Shown piece after piece: positions 37,601 to 49,600 of a stretch of DNA of 61,265 nt (position 1 is the stretch's first letter; each line of letters begins with the position of its first letter). This stretch comes from Candidatus Danuiimicrobium aquiferis (lineage in GTDB: Bacteria; Omnitrophota; Omnitrophia; Omnitrophales; Danuiimicrobiaceae). The notes beneath the pieces are model-generated. The model was not told the DNA's origin, did not search any database, and saw only the letters and a program-made list of their open reading frames with translations. Location of the stretch: the NCBI GenBank assembly GCA_001804285.1, contig MHFR01000032.1, positions 1 through 61,265 on the forward strand. Reading direction: 5' to 3'. Both the position numbers and the translations under genes were made by a program.

Positions 37601-40600
37601 ACGCTCTTGATCAAGACTTGTCGTGCGAAGCTTTCCCCGTATTTTATTCCATTCCCGCCGGATCTCTCTGCTAATGCCCCTTTTCGCATAAGTAATGAAT
37701 CGATACCCTCTCCGCGAATCAAAACTCCAAATGGAACGGATCAACGCCTGTTGGCCGGCAGCTTTCAAATCGTCTTTCCAACTTTTACGATCTGTCAATT
37801 TCAACTGATGCAGGTATCTGGAAAGAAAATATTCAACGAGCAACATATTTTTCTCGATTAAAAAGCCCCACAACCATTTCCTCTGATTAGGGTTGAGATT
37901 TTTAGCATGCAGCGCAGTAAACATAAATTTTTCTTCTTCCGCATTTTCTGATGAAAACGATTCGCCGATTCCTGTCGCCGCCACGACCACCGAATTCCAG
38001 TCCACGTCCTGGTCCCAGATGTCAATCGTATGAGGCCCAATTTCAAGCGGCTCCTTTGCTTCATGATCTGATCGCGCTTCGGCCCTTGATAGGCCTGACT
38101 TGCTATCTACAACCGTTTGCCCACTATCATCGGTACTGATAAATTGACTCGTTCCAGAACCCTCGCTGGATAAAATATTTATTTCATCCGGAAAATCATA
38201 CTTTTCGAGATTCACCAAATAACTTCGCAGCGTTTTTCTTGCGAGCACTTGCTCAATGGTACGCCTGAATGGAAACGACCGGCGGGGCAATACGGAACCC
38301 GGAAAATCTTCCAGCATTTGATTGATAAATTTTCTGTGAAATGTTTGGGCAAGCGCTGTATTCCGGACCCGGATCAAATAGGTTTTGATGCCGATTGATT
38401 TCAGATACCGGAATAATTCCAGATAAAGGTGCGGCGCGATCCCTTCCCGCCGATGAGTTAAAGAAACATAAATCCCCTGGCTGATTGCTTTGGTGCGGTT
38501 CCATTTGCTGAACGAGTATTCAAGCAGGCCAACCGCTTCATCCCCTTTAAACGTAATCAGAACTTTTGCGTTTCCTCGTGCCAGTTTTTTCTGAAATAGA
38601 TCGACTCCCCGATTAACATCTCCTACATCATTTATCCAATAATTTCGATACCGTTCATCGGCCAGACGGACAAAAGAAGATAACTTTTCTCTATTGTCGA
38701 GCAGTAATAATTGATCGTAAAAATAGGTTTGGAAATTCCTCCCGGCATCCAGTTTTTGCTCCACAGATTGAGCATCGCTAATCGTCCCCGTTTCACTGTC
38801 CGGTAAAATATTTTCTGTCTTGCGCGCTTCGGTCCTCAATACATTCCCCTGTGACAGTATCGAGGACTCTCGTTCGCTTTTTATTGATAAACGGTTTCGA
38901 TCAGTTGCGTTGATGCGAACTTCGGCACGGGAGACAACCGGAACCAGAGCTCGCTTTTTTCCTTTTTTATAGGCATTGACTCTCATCAATAAATCAAGGT
39001 GGCGAATGAATCGTAGGGCTTGATCTGCCTCCAAAGACCAATCAACCCTTTTTTCTGTTCTTGCGCGTTCCCTGAATCCATAGGTTCGGAATGAATGATA
39101 AAACCGATAGGCATTGAGATTCTCCTGCAGAGATGAAAGATGAATCGCTCCCCGGGTTTTTTTGTTGCTTCGGCTCAGCATGACCGCTATCTGAATCAAT
39201 CTGGTGCCCACATATTTAAAGTCCCGGGTTTTGCCGGCAACCTTTTTGTTGCCGTCGCGCACAACGAAATTTGTAATTTCTAACGACGCATGACCGTCAA
39301 ACGAACTTAATGTATATATAAAATGTCCTTCCACTCTTCTTTTTCGGTCTGCCGATAACGATTCCAAAGAAATGATGCCTCTATTGATTTGTCTTTCCTG
39401 TTTTGGCGGTTCATAGGGGAGCCCTTCGTAAAAACGATCGTATTCTTCAATAGGAATGAGTCGCGCAGTCACCGGCGTCCGCCGGCCCATTCGAGCATCT
39501 ACAACAAAAGTTTCAAAATGAAAATCCGTAGTTAACTTGATTTGACGATCGCCACTATCTCTTGAGTGTCTCTCGTCAACAAGCTTTGAGTTTTCAAGTT
39601 CCGGCAACGCCGTCATGCTTACATTCCTTACTTCAGCACGGTTAACTGGTTCCCCAATACTTGGCGGCTGCTCTTCTAAATATTGTCCGACAACTTGCCG
39701 GACTAAATGATCCAGATTTTCTACATTCACATCGATGAGATGCTTAAATCCGTAATAGGCTTGATCTCTTACATCTCCGAGAAAAATTTTGTCTCCCGTT
39801 GTAAAATCGACTTCATTGAAAACAATGGGTTGCTCTATCTCGCCCGTGAAAACTCCATCTCGCATGACAAGCTTGTTGCCCACGATTTCGATCTCCCGAG
39901 AATCAATTCCTAAATCCGCAAGCATTGCTGAAATATCCTTCCGGTCAAAGAACATTCGAAAGGGCTGAACAAATCCTCTTGCAATAAATTTCAATTTAAT
40001 TTTCTTTGTTCCGCTTTGTTTTTTGATCAGCCGAAGAGTTTTCAAATAATTGGGATTAATTTCCCATGAACTGCTTAACTCTTCGAAATGCTCCATCCTC
40101 AACCGGCCTTTAAAAACACCGTAGTAATCGATCATGGTCTGGGCGGTTGCATTTCCTGCCTCTATCGTCTTTAAATATGCTTCGCGCGCCGATTTAAATT
40201 CCTCCCTAAATTGCCGCGCAACTTCCGGCCCTTGCGACTTTTCAATATCCCTTACGATGATGTCGGTCATCTTTTTCTGTTGTTGGGCATAAGGCCGCGT
40301 CGCGGTTTCTTCCACATCGCTTTCAAGTTCCAGCACTTCCAGGCTCCGTGCTTCAGAACGTTGGATTCCAAACTTCCGGTACACACGCGGATGCTGAGCC
40401 AAGAAAAATTTTAATCCGAGGACCGTGACATCAAGCGCTTTGGCGGCTTCTTCAATCGAATGCGGCCGCCGCCAATGTTTTGCCCGTTCCCGCAAACGTG
40501 TTGCAATTTTGCTCCCCCGCTCCAGAATTCCGTATTTCCCGTACAAAGCAGGATGTTCATCAAAATATTTTTTGACTTTTTGATACGGCAGGCCGATTTC

Positions 40601-43600
40601 CTCGGCCACTTCATAGATACTCATAAAGTCTAAAATGGCTTTGCCTTTTTCCGCCAAAAGATTTCCGACATCAACTTGAACTCGTTCTGTTGTTGTAAGA
40701 ATAATCCCGTAGAAAGAAACTTCTTCGGAATGCCTGTCTAAATAATTGATCAATCCCTCGAACGTAAATTCGTCGCTTAAGCCCGAAACTTCAATATCAG
40801 TCAACCCGCTCAATTTCCTCCGGCCCAATTGCATCAGAATCCGCCCGATTTTGGATATCGATGCTCCGCCGACGACAATGCCGTAGCGTTTGAATTCGCG
40901 ATTCCGCTCCTTTTCTGTCATGCGATTAAAATAACGCCACAATCCCGACGGAGTCACTCCGATTTCCAATGCGGCTTGCGAAATATTCAGACCTTTTAAT
41001 TTTTCTTTGTGCTCTTCTAACAACCCTTTAATTTTCGCAATCGTTTTCGCGTTCAACTTCCGGGAAAGCTGCTTTTGATAAGCTTGCCTAATATGATTGG
41101 CGAAATCTTCAAATTCATAATTTCGAATACGCTTCCACACCATGGATGTGGAAATTTTTAACGGCTTTGACATCGCGAGCAAATTTGCATGATGTTTTCG
41201 GAGAAGCGCCTTGAATCGGATCCTTTCTCTGCGATATTGTTTCGCTTCTTTTTTCAATTTAAATTGCCGAATCCAATTTAGAACCGTCACACCGCTGACA
41301 TCATAATCACTTCCAACCAACTTCAAATTCCCGCCTCGTTTTCTTAACAACCGATTTAATTGATACCGCGACAATTCATTTCCGCGAATGCGGCGCAGCT
41401 CGGACTTCGCGACGGCTGGGCGCGAAGCCGAAGCAGTCCCGCGCAGTTCAGCGCGGGGCAGCTCGGCCCTCGATACATTCCCTTGTGACCGTATCGAGGA
41501 CACTTGCGCGCCTTGATCTTGATCCTCATTGGCATTATTTTTAATGTGGCGCGCTTCGGCACGAGAAATGATGACTTCGCTTCCCAAAAGATTACTTGAT
41601 TTCGGCATCTTTATTGGGCGTCGTTCGTAATGCCATTTGATCCCGCTTGCAGCCTGTCCTCCTTCGATAAAAACAGAAATACCGCGATGAGCCCCTCCAA
41701 ATAATTTATGGTTATCATCTTTCAACTCCGCTTGAGAGGGCACTTCGCCGGCATCAAACACGCGAATCTCAACGATTTTTTTCTTCTTATTCAGCACAAA
41801 ATAGATATAAATCGGTAATTCGAGATTGATATTATTGCCGTGCAGAAATGCATTCCCCAACAGTTCCCTCAATTCGTCAGACAAAGGTATCTCATGATAA
41901 GCTTCCAATCTTCGCCCAAATGCTTGCAATCGGATCCTCATGTCATGGAGGTCCGTCACGGACCAGCTTCGGGTTTGGCTCAAATCAAGTGCAATCACCT
42001 TCTTTTGTTCGATTGCCCGCCACATAGCCTCTTGTTCCGTGAAAGTCTGATCGAAAACATTTGTACGAAAAATGCCGGACGCTTTCGTCCTTTCGAGCAC
42101 AGTTTTGCGGAGCAGCTTCGATTTTCTATTCTCGATGGTAAATTCTGGGACACGAAGATTTTCCATCACCGTTGGTCGTACTATTCCACTAATAGAATAC
42201 AAATATTCATTCTGGTTTTTTTCAAATTCATCCCGTAATTTTTTCCCCACACGCAAAAGATCCTGAACAGATCGAATCTGGTTTCGGCTTTCCCTGAGGC
42301 CATCCCTCAAGAGCGGCAGCCGCAATATAGAGCTGCCCTTCTGCCATAAGGAATATAAAGCAGCGCTGGCTTGTGCCAAACTTTTACTGTCACGAATAAT
42401 GTGCCTGATATTCGGCAGGCCATAAGTCAGATAAGCATCCGCCCATTCTTCATCGCCTTTCGATGCCCATTCGGCGATGCCGTCTTGAAAATCATCAAGT
42501 TGCTCCGCAGTAAATAGTTTTTTCAAATACCAGAAACTTCCTCCCGGGCCCAACAGCTTGTTTGCGTTTCGGCCCGAAGCTATTGCTACTTTTTTCACCG
42601 TCGGCCACAGAGCAAGAAATTGGTCCGATGACAATGAATCCTTCACATGTTCACACAAAAAGAGAATAAACGTCCCCTCCGTTTTCGGAGTGCCTTTGTA
42701 AAATTCTATAATATCGTCCACGGTCCGTTTTATGTCCGCAAGAGAATGAACAGAACCGGAAAAAAGAGGAAGCATATAATGAAAAATCCGTGTCGCATAA
42801 ACGCCTGTAGACGTGGCAAGCCGCTCGAGTTCGGGCCAATACCGGATCAGTTGATCCTCCGCAAACAGCTCTCTTAATTCAACGAAACTGCTCTGAGTGA
42901 AAAACTCGCCGGCCCAGTCGTACCGGGAATTGCCTGCGTCCGATTTTATTGCATCATAGATCCGTTTCCAGGTCTGATATCCATATTCCGCCGTAATAAA
43001 ATCCAATATTTCTATTGTTCGATTTAAATTGGGCTCCTTCCGGAAAAAATCTCGGGCTTGATTTTCCATGGGCCCGGCCGGAGACGCGCTTTTCGCCCGC
43101 GCTTCAGAACGGACATCTCCCTTTGTCAGACTGCCGGTTTTTTCAATCACAATCATCATGTTGCTCGCCGGATAGGGCACTTCCCGGCCGTTTGCATCCA
43201 AAATCCGAACTTTTCCTTTCAAGTTGTCGATGTAACCTTGCTGAATATATTCCTGCTCGTCCGCCGGAACCGGGACTTCCTTGATTGAAAGTCCTAATTC
43301 TTTCGCCAAATCTTTAAACAGCTGGATATATTCGGAACGCGTCTCCACACCGTACTGCTCCCTGATTTCATACGGCAAGCTGCTCGGGTCAAACTGCGGC
43401 CGGTAGCACCAGGTTAGCGTAAACATGAATTCCATCATATCTTTCCGGCGCATCCGGATTTTCCAGAATTCATTCGCCGTGTTATCTTCAACGATTTCGT
43501 AGGCATGCGACAAATCCCGGCCTTCGAAATTTTTCACATAATAATCAAACACCTCTTTGTTTTGTTTCCCGCGAAGTTCCATCACCTGAAATTCTTCACC

Positions 43601-46600
43601 GTTTTCAGGAATGACACCGTCTCGCAACAAAATACGTCCGCCCGGCGCCAAGACATCCAGCGCCGCTCGCAAAAGATCTTTCACCGATTCGATATTGAAT
43701 TTTCGTCCATCCTTGACCACATAACTGAAAACCTCGTGCAAGAGCGCCGAAAAAACAATCGTATTCGCTTGCGACATTCCGAGTTCGCGCAAAACTTGTC
43801 TCAATTGCGTCGCATCTCCCTTTACGATTTCGGCCGTCAATCTTTTTAGCTTCACCTTCTCGCGCAACGCCTCAACGGCTTCATCCGAAATATCAACGCC
43901 GATAATTCTCTGAATCCCTTTCTCTTTTTTCAACGCTTCCGCAAGTTCCAGCGTCGAACCTTCCCCCGGCCCGATATCCACCCAATCCGGCCCTTTTCCG
44001 TAGGAAAGAATCCGGGCTTTATCCGATTTCGCGCCGGCCATAGCCGACAAATACAACGCTTCATTTTGAACGCGGTCGAAATTGTCCTTCCGGATGCCAT
44101 AACTATCGAGGAGTAATTTCAGGGCATTGTGAAATTTGACGGAATCGCTCGTTTCGTATTGATGCACGAGCGAAAGCAGGTTTTTTGCTTCGTTGTTAAA
44201 CTCGAAATCAAACGAAATCGCTTTTTCGCCGTCCAACACCATGCTCACCGCGCCGAACATCGGCCGGACACCTTCAGTTTGATCTTCGAGATCAAACGGC
44301 CGGACGGCCTCGGGATTTAAAATGATCTCTTCCAAACTGATCTTGCTCAAAACCGCCTCTACCATTCGCGCTTTATAAGGATCAAACTGATGCCGCCCGC
44401 TGGCAAGTTCGTGCATTAATTTGAAGAACGTGATATTAAAAAGCTTGCTCGTATCCAGCCCTTTCCGTTTCGCAAGCGCAAGAGCGAGTGAAATCAATTT
44501 GATCATCGCCTCGGCTGAAAGCTCAAAGGTCGCATTCTCGACATACCAGCCCTGGAAATGGATCAGGCCATCGGTCAATGTCCGGAGCGCCTTTGGAGAA
44601 AGATGGTCGATCACTTCATCAACGTTAGTCACCGGCTCTCCCAAATCCCGTCTGTCTTTGCGGAAACGGCCCAGCCGATCTTTCAAATAGGCCCGGCGAC
44701 TTGCGTCATCGATTAACCCGTTCCACTCGTGATCAAACACATCAGGCCAATTCGTCTCAAACTTCCCGTCATGCGGCGTAATTACGTTTTCAAATCGATC
44801 GAAAACAGTTTGAAACTTCCGATTCAATTCGCGCGTCATCAAATCGTCTCGGACGCTTGCCGTATCAATAAAATTAAACAGATAGACAATTTCTGAAATT
44901 CGTTTCGCCGCCGGCACCGCGTCACCTTCCGTGCCAAGCGCCTGCGCCAGTTCAGAAAAATTCGCCCGGATCCAATCCGTAAAATCTTGGAATAAATCAT
45001 AAGTAATTTCGCCTCGGATCCATTGTCCGGGGAACCCGCGCGTCTCCATCACGCGGTAGAAAAATTCATTTAGAATTTCTCGATGCGGGTGCCGGTCAAA
45101 CACCGGAATATTTTCGAAAAGGCCCTTGCGAAACGTGTGGCGTCCCGCAAGATTCCGTAAAATCATTGCCGCCGCTTTGTTCGGAATTTGGAAATCAATG
45201 CCTTCGATTTCCGACCATTCGGCTTTTAGTCTGTGCGCGTTGGATTTCGAGATATCGTGATAAAGCAGCGCAGCCCGCAAATAAGGAAGCAGGCCGGCTT
45301 TGTCTGCGCGAGCAACCATGTCTGCGATAGAATTAAAATCCGATTCTGAAAAACCGGGCGGGGCTTGAAAAAGCCGGATGTCCTGTTTTTCCAAGCCGAG
45401 TAATTTATGCGAAAACCCCCGTTCAAAAATATGTTTCACAAGCGAGAGGTTTCTTTCCTCCGTAACGGGCGCTTCTTGAGAGTCAAAATTCATTTCTTCC
45501 GGTTTCTGGAATAGATAACCATGGAGTTCCGGGAACATCCGACGTAATCGGTCTTCCTGTTGGTTTTTTGTTTCATTTAAAAACGGCCGGAATGTGCTGA
45601 CCAGCGTTTCAGTGTCCGAATAAATCCGGCTCTCCACTTTATCTTTTTCCCGGGCCGACCACGTCTTCACGGCACCGGCCTTCGGACGGATCCGGTACAC
45701 TTGAAGGGTATGCCAATAGGCTTCCTGATCTTCGCCGGCAGCCGGATCAAATCTCAACAATCCTTCATGCACCAGCCAATCTTTCCATCGTTGGTCAATA
45801 GACCGGATTTTGAGCGGCACTTCAAGCGGCTCACCGACTTTTTCGATCTCAAGCCGGCTACCAAACTCCTCAACATATTTGTCAAAATCTTTCTGTGCGA
45901 GTGAGCTGATATTGATGATGAGGCTCGCGTCGGAATTGCGGGGATTTAATTTTTCAATTCCTTTTGACAATACTTCACGAATCAGTCCGGTTCCCCGGTA
46001 GGGATCTGTGTGCGGGCGGGTTTCATAAGGCGAAGTCGGAATGTAAGGCGGGTTAATCATTAATAGATCTATATAATCTTCAATTGTTTCAAGTCCTTTG
46101 CCGAGATACGTCCGAAGCCGGACCGGCGGCCCACGCCGCGATATATTGGTCAGATAAGGCAGCGCATTCCGTTTCGAAGTCCGAAGCGCATACATACTGA
46201 TATCCGTCATAATCAACTCTTTGAGATTCGGAATCCGAAGCCCAAGCATTGTCGCGCCATGACCGCCGCCGACACCGATTTCACCGGCACGTTTAATATT
46301 CACGCTTCTCAAAAGCCCCGAATCTTCAAGCCGCTTGTGAAGAAAAACCGTGTCAATATTCGTCGTCCAAACATCTTTGTCAACATCCGCGTCCCACGAA
46401 ACCGTAATTCCCCGGTAACGGGTATATCGTTTATTCTGCGGCCAAATCCGTTGAATAGTCGCTTTTTGTTCCGTCGTCAAATGTTTGTCAATCCATTTCA
46501 TCGGAGAAAGCAAATAAGAACTTGGAAATGATGCGATTTTTCTCAACTCCAGCTCGCCATAATCCACAGAACCGTCCCGTCGATAGACACGCGAATCGTC

Positions 46601-49600
46601 CGTCACCTCCGAATAAGTGATGGTTTTCAAGTCATCGCTGACATTAATATGCAGCCCAAGCCCGCCTTCGCGATGTGCCGGCAAAATCACCGGAATTTCC
46701 CGCGCTTTCCCTTCCGAGACCGGAACGATATATTCTTTCGATTGAACGTCTTCCCGGATATCAAGAAGTTTCAGGATTTCATCTTTCTGCAACCATCCGT
46801 CAATAATAAAATCGACCCCGGTTTCAATCAGCTTGCGGCGGTTCGTTTCGTATTCTTTCGTTCCGGGAATGCCCTGCGGCATGCCAAATGTTGCGCCATC
46901 TATTTTCTTCACCGCCTGAATCCCCATCAACCAATCGTCAAATTGAACGAATTCATATGCCGGAAACTGAGATTTGAGGCTGTCAATGGCTGCGGCGCGG
47001 ATCTTCCGGCCATACGGTATCCGCCGGGCTTTTGAAAGGACCATATCATCCCGGCAAATAATTTGTTCTTCCGGGATGTATTTTAAAAATCCCGCTTCCT
47101 TTAACTGATGAATCACGACGGACCGTTCTGAATTGCTGACCACAATGATCGGAACTTTTTTCTCGGCAAGAGCTCGGACCATTTCAAGAGCACCTTCTTT
47201 CGCCGGCGGCGCGTAAATATACCGCATTTGTTCGCGAATGAGCCCCTGTTCTTCTTTGATTTTTTCTTCGGAAACGCCGGACAACCGCGCAATCGAATCA
47301 ATAATGGCCTGATCGGGAACATGAATCGTATTTTCTTTCACCCATACTTTCGCAGCCGCTTCATCATCCTTCACAAGTCTCCGGTAAAGCATTTCACATT
47401 CTTTCCGCCAGGTCGGTGTAAGCAGCGTTCCGTGCACGTCAATGATCACCGCAAGCGGCTTTTCGGGATATTTTCGCGCCGGCCGACCGGTGATGGATTC
47501 GATGCCGGTTGGTAATTTTTGAGAACGCGCTTCGGACCTTCCGCCATTATCTCCGTTCCCATTTTCCCGCTCCTGAGCCATGGCTTTTTCTAAATCAAAA
47601 AAATGTCCCGTTAAAAACGCTTCCGCTTCTTTGTATGAATTCTTCCTCACCTGGGCAATTAAATTACCATTGTTCGCCAACTTCAAGATCGTCGCGCCTT
47701 CTGTTTTTCCATGATAGCTGACTTCCACAATGACATAATGATCACGATCCACCCCCACATTGCTTTCTGAATGAACAATCCTGAGCACAACGGGCCGCCC
47801 GTCCGGAATAGAATAGTTCTTTAGCGAAATGCCTTGAATCACCGAGATAACACCATTTTCAACTTCCCGCCGGATTGAATCGGGTGCTTGTGCATACGCT
47901 TTTGGATTTTTCATGAAATTGGCCCACTGCTCGAGCAGTGCAGGATCGGGCACATTAATCAACTTAATGACATGGTCCGTCACGCGCCGTCTCACTTGAT
48001 CAATTGCCTGAGGTGACACAACCTTGGATTTAAGCTTTCTTTCATAGAGAACTGTCGCGACGTCTGTGTTTGAAAGGAGTTCTGGAAAATCGGGATCAAG
48101 CCCATTAGCCAATTGAAAGATCGCCTGTTCGGTCGGATCAAAAGAGGATAGCACGTCCTTAATTTCGGCAACCCTATCTTGAATTTTAGGATCATCGGCT
48201 AGAATAGAGAGCGGTGTCGTAATCGGATCTGCATTTTCCAAAAGTTCTACCGCCCGGCCGTTCTCATCAAAAGTAAAACTCGGCAAAGGCTGCAACTTTT
48301 TATATAATTTATTCCGTTTATTGATAATATATCGCGTCGCCACTGTAGGAAAGGAAATAGGTTTCCCGTCCCGAAGCCTCGTCGGATCATAATCCCACGC
48401 CGCTTCTACGACTGCTTCCCAAATTAAATCCATATCGTTTAAATTAATATGCCATCTTTTTGCGACCGCTTCCACTGAAGTCTTGCTAAAAAAATCACTC
48501 ACGAGCCGCTCGACCCGATACGTGTTTTGACGATACTCCCCGTATTTTTCCAGCAAATAGCCGAAATCGTATTGTCGTGTTTCCTCTACAAAAAATCTCC
48601 CGCGCTTTGAACCTTTTCCGAGTTCAGATATTCTTTCCGCCGAAAGGATTTCCATTCGCGGGAAAACTTCTTTCAAAAATCTCGGATACAGAAGACGCGT
48701 GTAACGCAACCGAGGATTATAAATCTGTTTTCCGCCCCGCGCAAAATCACCGAGCAGCTGTCCCCAGAGCGCTTGGATATCGGATGAGCCGATCTGTCGA
48801 TACACATTCGCGAAAAATCCGGTCGCTTCTTCAATCGAAAAATAATAATGACTCCGAAACGGTTGTAACATATACAGCATCGCGTCCATAAATTCCGCGT
48901 GTTGTTTTGTGACCGGATATACAAAACTGGAAAAATAGGCCGCGATTTCTTCCGCTAATTCCAAATCCGTCAGAGGCGCCTCTCTCACAGAAGCCGGATA
49001 AAAGGCCACATCAATATCAAACGCATATCCTTTTTGGGCGGTATATTCGGAAAAAGCTTTTAAAAAATGCGCAAGCGGGGTTTTATTGCGTTCAAGAATC
49101 CGAAGCGCTTCCAAAATCCTCTCGGGAACAAGCTTTTGACGATCAGAGCTAATCTGCGCAGCAGCCGAACGGTAGATCGTGCCGGCTTCACGTAAAAATC
49201 CAGTCAATGAGGGAGCGTTAAAACGGCCGCCAATGATTGCACCGGTATCCTTGAAGGCTGAAATGAGAGTCGGAATCGCCCCGCGTATTTCGTAGCTTTT
49301 CTCTTCCCGTTTGAGAAATGTCGCAATCGTTGAGGGCGTGCTCTCTCCCAGACTTAAATCGCCAACAATCGAAGGAAGGTTCTCAGCGATCGTTTTATAG
49401 CTTGAACCTTTTAATACTTCGTTGATAATTTTAATTTTTTGAGACGCATTCAGCGCCTTGGCAATCCCTTCTTCAGATTGTTCTTTACGGCGGACTTTCA
49501 CATGAAGAACCGGAATTTCTCTGCCTCTGATTTCCAACAACCTCATAAGTCGCTTGATTTGTTCTTCGGGAAGCGGCTTGTGGTCCTGCATAAACTTTTG

